A DNA stretch of 64,000 nt from positions 190,171 to 254,170 of the forward strand of contig NZ_KE332393.1 of assembly GCF_000409775.1 (NCBI RefSeq). The letters run 5' to 3'. Positions within the stretch are counted from its first letter, which is position 1. Every line of letters begins with the position of its first letter. The position numbers and the translations under genes are program-made. The notes beneath the pieces were generated by a model. It was given only the letters and a program-made list of their open reading frames with translations, ran no database searches and had not been told where the DNA came from. Shown here one piece after another: positions 9,651-18,856 of this stretch. The DNA is from Litchfieldella anticariensis FP35 = DSM 16096. GTDB lineage: Bacteria; Pseudomonadota; Gammaproteobacteria; Pseudomonadales; Halomonadaceae.

Positions 9651-9742
9651 AAGCTGGAAGAGCGGCGCTTCGCGCCTGGAAGCTGGAAGAAAACCCCTGG
9701 CCCTAGCTTTGATGGCCATATGCGACCTTCGAGCTTCGAGCT
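9651..9742. repeat. Palindromic intergenic repeat upstream of uvrD
   Basis: Between hexR and uvrD: AAGCTGGAAG occurs directly at 9651-9660 and 9680-9689, flanking a tight GGCGC-TTC-GCGCC hairpin (9664-9676). About 40 bp later a tandem CTTCGAG repeat (9727-9740) forms the inverted partner of the left arm with one mismatch. Short AAGCTCGAAG-type palindromes of this kind are dispersed in Halomonas-like genomes; copy number here cannot be measured from one window. Confidence 0.55.
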
Positions 9743-9794
9743 GGGGGGATATGGTAAGCTATTGGCCCATTTTCCAAGCAGCGATGCCTTCCCG

Positions 9795-12002
9795 ATGGAC
9801 GACGTCACGGCGATTCTCGAACATCTCAATCCAGCCCAGCGCGAGGCTGTGAGTGCCCCCCAAGGCAACATGCTGGTGCTGGCCGGAGCCGGCTCCGGCA
9901 AGACTCGGGTATTGGTGCATCGTATTGCCTGGTTGTTGCAAGCCGAGGGCATGTCGCCCTATGCCGTTCTCGCCGTGACTTTCACTAACAAGGCCGCCCG
10001 CGAGATGCGTACCCGCTTGGAGGCCCTGCTCGGTTTGTCGCTGCGTAATATGTGGGTGGGGACCTTCCACTCTATTGCCCATCGGCTGCTACGCACTCAT
10101 TGGCAGGATGCGCGTCTGCCGCAGCACTTCCAGATTATCGACAGCGACGACCAACTACGGCTGATCAAGCGCTTGCTCAAGGATCACAGGATCGATGACG
10201 AGCGCTTCCCACCGCGCCAAGTGCAGTATTTCATCTCCGGTTGCAAGGAAGAGGGACTGAGGCCACACCAGGTGGATGCCCATGGTGACGCCTACATGGG
10301 GCAGATGGTCGAGCTTTACGAGCGTTATCAACTGACCTGCGAGCGCGGCGGCTTGGTCGACTTCGGTGAATTGCTGCTCAGGAGTCTCGAATTGTTACGC
10401 GATACACCGGCATTGTTGGCCCATTATCGCGAGCGCTTTACCCATGTGTTGGTCGATGAGTTCCAGGACACCAATACCTTGCAGTATGCCTGGTTGAAGC
10501 TACTGGCCGGCGATCAGGCGGGAATGACGGTGGTCGGCGACGATGACCAGTCGATCTATGGCTGGCGTGGTGCCAGGGTCGAGAACATTCGCCGCTTCGA
10601 GCAGGAACTCCCCGATACCCATACCGTTCGTCTGGAGCAGAACTATCGTTCGACCAGCGCCATTCTGGATGCCGCCAATGCGCTGATCACCCACAACGCA
10701 GGACGGATGGGCAAGGAGTTGTGGACCGACGGCGAGCGTGGTGAGCCGATCTCGGTGTATGCCGGCTTCAACGACCTCGATGAAGCGCGCTTTATCGTCG
10801 ATACGATTCAAGAGAAGGTCGACGAAGGTTTCACGCGACGTGAGATCGCCATTCTCTACCGCTCCAATGCCCAGTCGCGGGTGCTCGAGGAAACCTTGAT
10901 CCGTCAGGGTGTACCTTACCGTATTTACGGTGGCCAGCGTTTCTACGAACGCTTGGAAATCAAGAATGCCCTGGCCTACCTAAGGCTGTTGCTCAATCGC
11001 GAGGATGACGCTTCGCTCGAGCGAGTGATCAATGTGCCGGCGCGGGGAATTGGCACGCGGACGGTAGAGATACTGCGCGAGCGGGCTCGCCAGACCAATG
11101 TTTCGTTGTGGCAGGCACTGCACGACTGTCTGGCCGATACCACCCTCAAGGGACGTGCAGGTAATGCCGTCCAGGCGTTTGCCGATCTGATCGAACGTCT
11201 CGACAATGACACGGCCAGTATGACATTGCATGAGATCATCGCACATGTGAACGAGGTGTCGGGGCTGGTGGAGCACCACCGCAGTGAAAAGGGTGAGAAA
11301 GGCCAGGCCCGGGTCGAGAACCTCGAGGAACTGGTCAATGCCGCGCGCGCATTCACGTTAGGCGATGCCTTGGATCCGCCTGAAGTTGGCGAAGGTGCGG
11401 CGGCATTGGAGCCGTTTCTGGCCGAGGCGGCCTTGAATGCCGGCGATCACGAGGCCGATGAGTTCGAGGATGGCGTACAGCTGATGACGCTACACTCGGC
11501 CAAGGGCCTGGAATTTCCTATCGTATTCATTGCCGGGGTGGAAGAAGGGCTGTTCCCACACAAGATGTCGCTCGAGGAGCCTGGTCGTCTCGAGGAAGAG
11601 CGTAGACTCTGCTATGTGGGTGTAACCCGCGCCATGCGCAAGCTTTACCTTACCTATGCCGAGTTGCGCCGCCTGCATGGCAAGGAGACATTCCAACGAC
11701 CATCGCGCTTCTTGCGCGAACTCCCCGAGGAGTTGCTCGAGGAAGTGCGTCTGCGTGGTCAGATCTCGCGGCCGGTGACTGCCACCCGCCCAACGATGGG
11801 ATTGTCGCGGCAGACCTCGGTCGATGGCGGTGACGACCTTCCCGTATTATCACTTGGACAGCGTGTCAGCCATCCGCTGTTCGGCGAGGGGATAATCCTC
11901 AATGCCGAGGGTGAAGGCGAGCGAGCTCGAGTGCAGGTCAGTTTCGAGGGCGAAGGCGATAAGTGGCTGGTCTTGGGCTTTGCCAACTTGACCCCGTTGT
12001 GA
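9795..12002 (+). CDS. uvrD: DNA helicase II (UvrD), superfamily 1A
   Basis: ATP-dependent 3'-5' DNA helicase acting in nucleotide excision and mismatch repair. Motif I GAGSGKT is at residues 31-37, motif II VDEFQDTN near 221, motif III GDDDQSIYGWRGA near 247, motif IV LEQNYRS near 281 and motif VI YVGVTRA near 605, followed by a Tudor-like C-terminal end (LSLGQRVSHPLFGEG). ATG at 9795 gives 735 aa, close to E. coli UvrD (720); the extra 25 codons upstream would be encoded by the intergenic repeat and lack homology. A second superfamily-1 helicase, rep, is present at 60.2 kb. Confidence 0.95.
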   Translation: MDDVTAILEHLNPAQREAVSAPQGNMLVLAGAGSGKTRVLVHRIAWLLQAEGMSPYAVLAVTFTNKAAREMRTRLEALLGLSLRNMWVGTFHSIAHRLLRTHWQDARLPQHFQIIDSDDQLRLIKRLLKDHRIDDERFPPRQVQYFISGCKEEGLRPHQVDAHGDAYMGQMVELYERYQLTCERGGLVDFGELLLRSLELLRDTPALLAHYRERFTHVLVDEFQDTNTLQYAWLKLLAGDQAGMTVVGDDDQSIYGWRGARVENIRRFEQELPDTHTVRLEQNYRSTSAILDAANALITHNAGRMGKELWTDGERGEPISVYAGFNDLDEARFIVDTIQEKVDEGFTRREIAILYRSNAQSRVLEETLIRQGVPYRIYGGQRFYERLEIKNALAYLRLLLNREDDASLERVINVPARGIGTRTVEILRERARQTNVSLWQALHDCLADTTLKGRAGNAVQAFADLIERLDNDTASMTLHEIIAHVNEVSGLVEHHRSEKGEKGQARVENLEELVNAARAFTLGDALDPPEVGEGAAALEPFLAEAALNAGDHEADEFEDGVQLMTLHSAKGLEFPIVFIAGVEEGLFPHKMSLEEPGRLEEERRLCYVGVTRAMRKLYLTYAELRRLHGKETFQRPSRFLRELPEELLEEVRLRGQISRPVTATRPTMGLSRQTSVDGGDDLPVLSLGQRVSHPLFGEGIILNAEGEGERARVQVSFEGEGDKWLVLGFANLTPL

Positions 12003-12138
12003 GGTGGGCGGGGGAGTGCGTTAACTGTCGGTACTTGCCGAACAAAATGCCGCTAAGCATACTGCGTGACGGACGCTTTTCCGGGGGGCGATGCCTCCGA
12101 TAGGAAATCACAACAATGCATTCTGGAGTCACGCTCAC

Positions 12139-13227
12139 ATGCAACGCCGACAATTTCTGACCGCGATGGGAGCCGGTGCAACTGGAGCCATTGCAGCACC
12201 TTTCGTCTCTACCGCCAGCGCCCAGGAGACCATTACCTGGAACATGGTCACTTCCTGGCCCAAGAACTTTCCTGCACTGGGTACCGGTGCCAACGACTTT
12301 GCCAAGCGCATCGAGACGCTCTCTGGGGGCCGCATGCGGGTGCGAGTCCACGGTGCCGGTGAGATGGTGCCAGCGTTGGAAGTTTTCGATGCAGTGGCGG
12401 CCGGCACCGCTGAGGTGGGCCACTCCGCCGCCTATTACTGGCGCGGCAAAGTCGCTGCGGCGCAGTTCTTCACCGCCGTGCCCTTCGGCATGAACACCAC
12501 CGAGACCAATTCCTGGCTGTACAACGGCGGTGGTCAGGAACTGTGGGACGAACTCTACGCCAAGCACAATCTCAAGCCTTTCCCCGTGGGCAACACCGGA
12601 ACCCAGATGGCCGGTTGGTTCAAGAAGGAGATCAACTCGCTGGAAGATATGCAGGGCCTGAAGTTGCGCTTGCCGGGATTGGCTGGTGAGGCCATGAACG
12701 GTATCGGGGTGACGACAGTGAATATGCCGGGGTCGGAGATCTTCACGTCCATGCAGACCGGGGTACTCGATGCCGCGGACTGGGTCGGCCCCTACAACGA
12801 CCTGGCCTTCGGCTTGCATCAAGTGGCTGACTATTATTACACCTCGGCATGGAACGAGCCCAGCGCGATCCTGGAAGGGACTGTCAACCTGGATGCCTGG
12901 AACGCTCTGCCTGACGATCTCAAGGCTGTCGTCACGGAAGCTGCGCGTTCCGCCAACCTGGCCATGATCGATGAATTCACCTATCGCAACGCCCAGGCAC
13001 TCAAGACCCTAGTCGACGAGCACAACGTCCAACTGCGTAGTTTCCCCGAAGATGTGATGCAAGCGCTCTACAAGTCATCTCAGGAAGTGCTGCAGCGCCA
13101 AGTCGAAAACGATCCGGATTCACGCAAGATCTACGAGTCCTATCGTGAGTTCCAGCAACTGGTGAGCTCATTCACCGACGTCGGTGAGTTTGCCTATCTG
13201 AAGACGCGTGAAGCGGCCAGCAGCTAG
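12139..13227 (+). CDS. TRAP transporter substrate-binding protein, TakP-like
   Basis: Periplasmic solute receptor of the DctP family. The N-terminus is a twin-arginine signal (MQRRQFLTAMG followed by a short hydrophobic stretch ending ASAQ), unusual for TRAP receptors in general but typical of the TakP subgroup that binds 2-oxo acids such as pyruvate with a sodium ion. Subgroup features are AYYWRGKVAAAQFFTAVPFGM near residue 96, GNTGTQMAGWF near 149 and VGPYNDLAFG near 215. ATG at 12139 is chosen because it starts the Tat signal; the frame is open further upstream. The DctQ and DctM membrane subunits are not adjacent, so this is an orphan receptor or its permease lies elsewhere. Confidence 0.88.
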   Translation: MQRRQFLTAMGAGATGAIAAPFVSTASAQETITWNMVTSWPKNFPALGTGANDFAKRIETLSGGRMRVRVHGAGEMVPALEVFDAVAAGTAEVGHSAAYYWRGKVAAAQFFTAVPFGMNTTETNSWLYNGGGQELWDELYAKHNLKPFPVGNTGTQMAGWFKKEINSLEDMQGLKLRLPGLAGEAMNGIGVTTVNMPGSEIFTSMQTGVLDAADWVGPYNDLAFGLHQVADYYYTSAWNEPSAILEGTVNLDAWNALPDDLKAVVTEAARSANLAMIDEFTYRNAQALKTLVDEHNVQLRSFPEDVMQALYKSSQEVLQRQVENDPDSRKIYESYREFQQLVSSFTDVGEFAYLKTREAASS

Positions 13228-13231
13228 GCAA

Positions 13232-13651
13232 TCAGGCATCGCCATCGGGAACAGCACGAATACGGCCGTTGTCGTCGAGTGCCACCATCACGAATCGCGC
13301 CTCGGTGACCTTATAGAGCTCATCGGGGTCGCGTTCGTTGGGTGGGCGGATCCAGACCTGGACGTCGATTTTGACTGAACTGCGGCCGATGTCACGCACG
13401 GCGGTAAAGATGTTGACCACCGATCCGACTCGTACCGGGCATAGAAAATCCATGGATTCAATGGCCACGGTAGCGGTACGGCCATGTGCCTGGCGCCCAG
13501 CCGCCAGTTCGGCGGCTTGATCCATGTGGGCAATCAGCCAACCACCGGGGATATCGCCATAGAAATTGGTATCTTGCCGCGAGGCCAGCAACTTCAGGGT
13601 CAATACCCCCTGCGGAGTAGGCACATCATCGAGATCGGTCATGGACATCAT
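13232..13651 (-). CDS. yciA: Acyl-CoA thioesterase, YciA-like hotdog fold
   Basis: A 139-aa single hotdog domain. The segment NFYGDIPGGWLIAHMDQAAE (about residues 29-48) aligns with the YciA/BACH active-site helix (NANGDIFGGWLMSQMD in E. coli), retaining the catalytic Asp in GD and the MD pair; VWIRPP and the TEARFVMVALD strand follow as in YciA. It hydrolyses acyl-CoA esters in the cytoplasm, probably broad in substrate. The stop codon lies only 4 nt from that of the convergent TRAP receptor. Start could be any of several closely spaced ATGs (MMSMTDL). Confidence 0.87.
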   Translation of the reverse strand: MMSMTDLDDVPTPQGVLTLKLLASRQDTNFYGDIPGGWLIAHMDQAAELAAGRQAHGRTATVAIESMDFLCPVRVGSVVNIFTAVRDIGRSSVKIDVQVWIRPPNERDPDELYKVTEARFVMVALDDNGRIRAVPDGDA

Positions 13652-13767
13652 TTGCTCAGAGGTTATTGTTGTGCGGACGGGTCTGTCGACGCAGATATAA
13701 GCATCTTAAACGCCAGAGGGGGCATTTCACCACCTCATCCTATTTCCCATCGCCTAGAGGAGCCACC

Positions 13768-14727
13768 ATGACCGGGAAGTGGAGTCTTGCTCAGCGCTTG
13801 CTGGTATGGGGAGTGCTGGCATGTTTGCCGCTGGCGCCCCTCAAGGCCGAGACATCATTTCCAGTCGTCGGCAATCTCGGCTCTATTGGCTCCGACACTT
13901 TGGCCGGGCTGATGTTACGTTGGGGCGAACAGTTGGAAGCTCGTTATCCTGGCGTGCACTTGCAACTACAAGCCAGCGGTTCGGCGACGGCGCCTCCTGC
14001 ACTGGCTGCTGGTACTACCCGGCTTGGACCTATGTCACGTCGCATGTCCGAAAGCGAACGCCGCAATTTCGTCAATCGTCAAGGCTATGCGCCGACTCGG
14101 ATTCCCGTCGCCCTGGATGCACTGGCGATCTTCGTCCACCGCCACAATCCCCTCGAGGCGCTGAGTCTGACCCAGGTCGATGCCATCTTTTCCGACACTC
14201 GGCTGTGTGGCGCTGAAGCTGCTATCGAAAGCTGGGAAACACTAGGGGTTGGGGTGGGGGCCATCGTGAGGCACAGTCGCAATTCAGCGTCAGGCACCTA
14301 TGGTATCTTCAAGCGCGAAGCCCTATGTGGCGGCGATTTTCGCCGAGACGTCAACGAGTATCCAGGGTCGGCAGCGGTAGTGGCGGCGGTGGCCCGAAGC
14401 CCGGGAGGAATCGGCTATGCAGGCATGGGATATCTGACCCCGTCGGTACGTGCCGTGGCACTATACGATAGCCTGGGACGAGCAGTGTACCCCAGTATCG
14501 AGACCACACTGAGCGGTGCCTACCCTCTCGCGCGAACGTTGTTCCTGTATGTCAATCTGCCGCCCGGCGAACAGCTACCTCAACCCGAGTTGGCCTTTCT
14601 CGATCTGGTATTGTCGCCAGCTGGCCAAGAGATCGTGCGTGAATTGGGGTTTGTGCCCTTGCCTGACGAGATGATCACGGCCAGTCGCCAGCGATTGGCG
14701 CTTGCACCGTTGACCTCACCTCCGTGA
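13768..14727 (+). CDS. pstS: Phosphate-binding periplasmic protein PstS
   Basis: Exported phosphate receptor of the high-affinity Pst ABC transporter. A Sec signal peptide spans about residues 1-27 and is followed by phosphate-contacting loops typical of PstS: GSIGSDTLAGL near 40, ASGSAT near 71 and NSASGTYGIF near 174. 319 aa is normal. ATG at 13768 is chosen for its AGAGGAG ribosome-binding site. It heads pstS-pstC-pstA-pstB-phoU. Notably, no Pho box was found in its own 116-bp upstream region; the clear Pho box lies after this gene, before pstC. Confidence 0.9.
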   Translation: MTGKWSLAQRLLVWGVLACLPLAPLKAETSFPVVGNLGSIGSDTLAGLMLRWGEQLEARYPGVHLQLQASGSATAPPALAAGTTRLGPMSRRMSESERRNFVNRQGYAPTRIPVALDALAIFVHRHNPLEALSLTQVDAIFSDTRLCGAEAAIESWETLGVGVGAIVRHSRNSASGTYGIFKREALCGGDFRRDVNEYPGSAAVVAAVARSPGGIGYAGMGYLTPSVRAVALYDSLGRAVYPSIETTLSGAYPLARTLFLYVNLPPGEQLPQPELAFLDLVLSPAGQEIVRELGFVPLPDEMITASRQRLALAPLTSPP

Positions 14728-14731
14728 CGCG

Positions 14732-14765
14732 CTGTCATTTCTTTGTCATACGCCTGCCGCATAGT
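14732..14765 (+). promoter_or_regulatory. Pho box and -10 element before pstC
   Basis: Two direct half-sites, CTGTCAT at 14732-14738 and TTGTCAT at 14743-14749, are separated by 4 nt, matching the PhoB box (CTGTCAT-N4-CTGTCAT) at 13 of 14 half-site bases. Ten nt later comes CATAGT (14760-14765), a plausible -10, the usual Pho box spacing. It starts 5 nt after the pstS stop, so pstCAB-phoU should have its own phosphate-starvation promoter. Start of transcription would be near 14772. Confidence 0.82.
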
Positions 14766-14824
14766 TGTGGTGGGACCCTATAGCCTCTGCGGTCAACACC
14801 TATGTTTTTCGGCCTCCTCCGGAC

Positions 14825-16648
14825 ATGATCGATCTTTCCACCTCTTCCATGCATCATCGCCGGAGGTTGCGTGTGGTACGCGACCGCTTGGCCACGCTAC
14901 TGATCAGCGCCTGTGGCATCGGAGTGGTCGGGGCGGTATTGGCCATTGGCATCTTTCTCGCCGTGGAAGTGGTGCCGTTGTTCGCCTCCCCAGGGGTCAA
15001 TGAGTCACCAGTGACCGCCCAGGACATACCGCGTTCTGCAGATCTGCAGCGTACTTGGCTGCGTCCTGTACCGCCTTCAGCACTCGTTCCCCATACCGAG
15101 GAGACTTTCGCCGAGATGAGAACGGGGCCGATGGCCGTGAGTGAAAAAATACTGTGGCAGGCCGATGGGCGTGAACTCGAAGTGTTTTCGCTGGAGGAAG
15201 GCGAGCCACGTCTGCTGGGCCGGATAACGGCAGTAGAAGAGGGACGACAGATCACCGCCCTGGCCTCGCTGGTTGGTGGGCAGGCATTGATTGTCGGCGA
15301 CGACGAGGGTGGCGTGAGGCGCTGGATGATGGGGCCTGGAGGCAGTGCCTTGCCGGTGCCTACCCGGCCTTATCGTCAAGCGGGAGAAGCGGCGATTCGC
15401 GTCTTGATGCCCGTGCCCGACCAGCGTTTGTTCCTAGCGCTTGATGCTGCCGGTGAGCTGGCGCTTTATCAGGCTTTGACCGGCTTACGCTGGACGGGGC
15501 CAGCTCCTTCCGGGGAACCCTTGGGATTCGATGCCGAGAGTCGGTTGCTGTGGGCAGGTGAAGCGGGGATCGAACAGCTTTCCATCGATGCCAAGCACGC
15601 TGAGGTAAGCTGGGGTAGCTTATGGCGGCCACGGCATTACGAAGGGCATTCCGAGCCTCAGCATCGCTGGCAGGCGAGTGTTACGCAGCCTGCCGATGAG
15701 CCCAAGTTCGGTATGGCACCGCTGGCTTGGGGTACGCTCAAGGCCGCTGCTTATGCCCTGCTGTTCGCTATACCTTTGGCGCTGGGAGCGGCCATTCACT
15801 CGGCCTGCTTCATGTCACGTCAGTTGCGCCATCGCCTCAAACCGACCATCGAAATGATGGAAGCCATGCCGGGGGTCGTGATCGGCTTTATCGCCGGCCT
15901 GGTGCTGGCCCCCTATGTTGAACGCCATCTGGCTGGTGTCTTTTCCCTGTTGCTGGTATTGCCGCTGGGGATGCTCTTCGGCGGTTGGTGCTGGTCACTT
16001 CTTTCGCCGTCACTGCGGCAGCGGTTGCCTATAGGGTGGGCTGGTTTGTGGTTGATGCCTTGGGTGGCGGTGCTGATCGCTACTTCGCTGGCGTTGTCAC
16101 CGACCCTGGAACGGCTGTTCTTCAGCGGCGATCTGCGCCTGTGGCTGGAACAGACCTTGGGGCTCGATTACGCCAACCGCAACGCCATGATCGTCGGGCT
16201 GGCAATGGGCTTCGCCGTGATTCCGACCATCTATGCACTGAGCGAGGATGCTCTTTCCGGGGTACCAGCCAGTCTTGGTGAAGGTGCTCAAGCGTTGGGG
16301 GCGACACGCTGGCAGACCTTGTGGAAGGTACTGTTGCCGGCTGCTAGTCCCGGAATTTTCTCGGCAGTGATGATCGGTGCCGGTCGTGCCGTGGGTGAGA
16401 CCATGATCGTGCTGATGGCAACCGGCAATACGGCAGTAATGACATGGAGCCCGTTGGAAGGCATGCGTTCGATGGCTGCCAATATCGCCATCGAACTACC
16501 CGAGGCCTCCGTTGGTGGAACCCATTATCGCCTGTTACTGCTTAGCGCCTTGTTGTTGTTCGTCTTCACCTTCTGTGTCAACACAGTGGCCGAGCTGGTT
16601 CGGGAGCGGCTCAAGTATCGCTACCGGCGCCTGGAGGGAGGCTCATGA
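14825..16648 (+). CDS. pstC: Phosphate ABC transporter permease PstC (long form)
   Basis: Inner-membrane subunit of the Pst phosphate importer. After one N-terminal membrane segment (about residues 21-45) comes a large extracytoplasmic insert to about residue 295, then the permease core with the EAA loop EGAQALGATRWQTLWKVLLP near residue 480. At 607 aa it is far longer than E. coli PstC (319) but matches the long Pseudomonas-type PstC. ATG 14825 is chosen because the promoter implied by the Pho box starts transcription near 14772, excluding the upstream TTG at 14765; neither 14825 nor the ATG at 14849 has a good ribosome-binding site. Ends by overlapping pstA. Confidence 0.9.
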   Translation: MIDLSTSSMHHRRRLRVVRDRLATLLISACGIGVVGAVLAIGIFLAVEVVPLFASPGVNESPVTAQDIPRSADLQRTWLRPVPPSALVPHTEETFAEMRTGPMAVSEKILWQADGRELEVFSLEEGEPRLLGRITAVEEGRQITALASLVGGQALIVGDDEGGVRRWMMGPGGSALPVPTRPYRQAGEAAIRVLMPVPDQRLFLALDAAGELALYQALTGLRWTGPAPSGEPLGFDAESRLLWAGEAGIEQLSIDAKHAEVSWGSLWRPRHYEGHSEPQHRWQASVTQPADEPKFGMAPLAWGTLKAAAYALLFAIPLALGAAIHSACFMSRQLRHRLKPTIEMMEAMPGVVIGFIAGLVLAPYVERHLAGVFSLLLVLPLGMLFGGWCWSLLSPSLRQRLPIGWAGLWLMPWVAVLIATSLALSPTLERLFFSGDLRLWLEQTLGLDYANRNAMIVGLAMGFAVIPTIYALSEDALSGVPASLGEGAQALGATRWQTLWKVLLPAASPGIFSAVMIGAGRAVGETMIVLMATGNTAVMTWSPLEGMRSMAANIAIELPEASVGGTHYRLLLLSALLLFVFTFCVNTVAELVRERLKYRYRRLEGGS

Positions 16649-17988
16649 TGGCACGGGCGAGGTTTCTGCATGGCTATCGTGGTGAAGGGCCAGGGGCATG
16701 GCTGGCCGCGGGTTGTGTAGCGCTGGCATTGCTGATGGTGGTGGCTTTGCTAGCACTACTGGCCGGGCGTGGGCTGGCACATTTCTGGCCTACTGAAATC
16801 GAGTTGGTCACCCTTGACGACGGTGAGCGGTTTGCTGGCCGTGCAGTGCGCGAGGAGCGACCGGTGCAAGGCCAGGCGATGCCGGTCGAGCGGCTTTATT
16901 ACACCGGCAACCGCGACTTGGACGGCACGGTATGGCGCTGGGTCGATGTCGAGCGTATCGCGATGCGAGAGCGGCCGGCCGACCTGGTGGTCGTTGAACG
17001 TCGCCGCTGGGGTGATTTCATCGGTCGGGTGGTTGATCGCAATACTGAGGCTGGTCATCTGGTATTGGAGAGCATCGACGGGCAGCGTTTGATCCAGCCG
17101 CTTGCTGAGGTGCACAAGATTGTATATCCCAATGCCATGTCAAGTTTCGGCAAGCTCGTGGCTTGGGAGCAAGGGGTATGGCGCTTTCTCAGTGAGGGGC
17201 CCCGCTCGGCCAATACGGCGGGAGGCGTATGGCCGGCGATCTTTGGCACCGTACTGATGGTGTTGTTGATGTCGCTGGCGGTCACTCCGTTCGGGGTACT
17301 GGCAGCAGTCTATCTCAACGAGATTGCTCCTCAAGGGCGCCTGACCAGGCTAGTGCGGATCGGAGTACGCAATTTGGCCGGAGTGCCTTCCATCGTCTAC
17401 GGCGTATTCGGCCTGGGGGTGTTCGTATACGGCATCGGTGGAACGTTAGATACGTGGTTTTTCTCCGAGCGCTTGCCGTCGCCAACCTTCGGTACTGGCG
17501 GCTTGCTGTGGGCATCGTTGACGTTGGCGTTACTGACGTTGCCGGTGGTGATCGTTGCCACCGAGGAAGGACTGGCCAGGATACCCGAGGCACAGCGTGA
17601 AGGAGCCCTGGCATTGGGCGCTACCCGGGCCGAAACCCTACGACGTGTCGTGCTGCCCATGGCCGTTCCTGCGATGTTGACCGGTATGATCCTGGCCATC
17701 GCGCGTGCTGCTGGTGAAGTGGCGCCGTTGATGCTCGTCGGGGTAGCCAAGCTGGCACCCCAGGTACCGGTGGACGATGAGTTTCCCTTCCTCCATCTTG
17801 AGAGGAAGTTCATGCACTTGGGCTATCACATCTTTGATGTCGGCTTTTACAGCGGCGATATCGAGGCGGCACTACCGCTGGTCTATGCCACGGCACTATT
17901 ACTGGTACTGGTGATTCTGGTGCTTAACCTGACTGCAATCTTTCTGCGGCATCATGTGAAGGCGCGTCATGGCGCGCTGCAACGCTAG
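16645..17988 (+). CDS. pstA: Phosphate ABC transporter permease PstA (long form)
   Basis: Second membrane subunit of the Pst importer. It has an N-terminal membrane segment, an extracytoplasmic insert (about residues 45-185) and a permease core with the EAA loop [20 protein letters not shown] near residue 320. At 447 aa it is longer than the E. coli protein (296), as is its partner PstC, so both inserts probably belong to the same Pseudomonas-like variant. ATGA overlap with pstC and GGAGGGAG upstream indicate translational coupling. The AGGAGG of the next gene overlaps this gene's stop codon. Confidence 0.93.
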   Translation: MMARARFLHGYRGEGPGAWLAAGCVALALLMVVALLALLAGRGLAHFWPTEIELVTLDDGERFAGRAVREERPVQGQAMPVERLYYTGNRDLDGTVWRWVDVERIAMRERPADLVVVERRRWGDFIGRVVDRNTEAGHLVLESIDGQRLIQPLAEVHKIVYPNAMSSFGKLVAWEQGVWRFLSEGPRSANTAGGVWPAIFGTVLMVLLMSLAVTPFGVLAAVYLNEIAPQGRLTRLVRIGVRNLAGVPSIVYGVFGLGVFVYGIGGTLDTWFFSERLPSPTFGTGGLLWASLTLALLTLPVVIVATEEGLARIPEAQREGALALGATRAETLRRVVLPMAVPAMLTGMILAIARAAGEVAPLMLVGVAKLAPQVPVDDEFPFLHLERKFMHLGYHIFDVGFYSGDIEAALPLVYATALLLVLVILVLNLTAIFLRHHVKARHGALQR

Positions 17989-17999
17989 GAGGCCCGTCG

Positions 18000-18833
18000 T
18001 TGCCTGCTCTTGACCATGTTACCGATTCCGTGTCACCGGCACTTGCAACGACCGGTGCCGTGACTGAGATTCCTGCCTCGGCCAGCTGCTTCGAAATCGA
18101 AGGGCTGTCGCTTGCCTATGGCGATACGCCGGCGCTCAGCAATCTGACGTTGCGCATTCCGCGCCAGCGGGTGACGGCTTTCATTGGCCCTTCGGGATGT
18201 GGCAAGACGACATTACTGCGAGCTCTGAATCGCTTGCATGATCTTAACGAGGAGGTACGGCGTGGAGGGCATATTCACCTTGAGGGACAGGAGATTCATG
18301 CACCCGAGGTGGAAGTGGCGGAATTGCGCCGGCGCGTAGGCATGGTGTTTCAGACGCCTAACCCCTTTCCCATGTCGATCTATGAGAACGTGGCCTTCGG
18401 CTTGCGATTGCAAATGTCGTTGAAGAAGCGTCAGCGCGATGAAGTGATCGAATGGGCGCTGCGCTCGGCGGCGTTATGGGATGAGGTCAAGGATCGCCTG
18501 CACGATTCCGCCTGGTCATTGTCCGGCGGTCAGCAGCAGCGTTTGGTAATCGCCCGCACCTTGGCCGTGCAACCCGAGGTATTGCTGCTCGACGAACCAG
18601 CTTCGGCCCTGGATCCGATTTCGACGCTGAAGATCGAAGAACTGATCCGCAGTCTCAAGTCGCGTCTGACGCTGATTCTGGTCACCCATAACATGCAGCA
18701 GGCGGCACGGGTCTCGGACTACACCGCCTTCCTGAACGGTGGCGAGCTGGTGGAATACGCCGCTACCGATGCCTTGTTCACCAACCCGCGCCTGGCGCAG
18801 ACTGAAAACTACATCACTGGTCGGATGGGCTGA
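18000..18833 (+). CDS. pstB: Phosphate ABC transporter ATP-binding protein PstB
   Basis: ATPase of the Pst importer. Walker A GPSGCGKT is at residues 63-70, the signature LSGGQQQRL near 177, and Walker [13 protein letters not shown] near 197, with the phosphate-family segment [18 protein letters not shown] near 117. The only start with a good ribosome-binding site is a TTG at 18000: a perfect AGGAGG (17987-17992) lies 7 nt upstream. No ATG in frame occurs near the expected N-terminus. The first 30 residues (low-complexity, A/T/S rich) are not conserved in the family. Coupled to pstA and phoU. Confidence 0.95.
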   Translation: MPALDHVTDSVSPALATTGAVTEIPASASCFEIEGLSLAYGDTPALSNLTLRIPRQRVTAFIGPSGCGKTTLLRALNRLHDLNEEVRRGGHIHLEGQEIHAPEVEVAELRRRVGMVFQTPNPFPMSIYENVAFGLRLQMSLKKRQRDEVIEWALRSAALWDEVKDRLHDSAWSLSGGQQQRLVIARTLAVQPEVLLLDEPASALDPISTLKIEELIRSLKSRLTLILVTHNMQQAARVSDYTAFLNGGELVEYAATDALFTNPRLAQTENYITGRMG

Positions 18834-18856
18834 TGCCCCCGCCACAGGAGAGCCCC

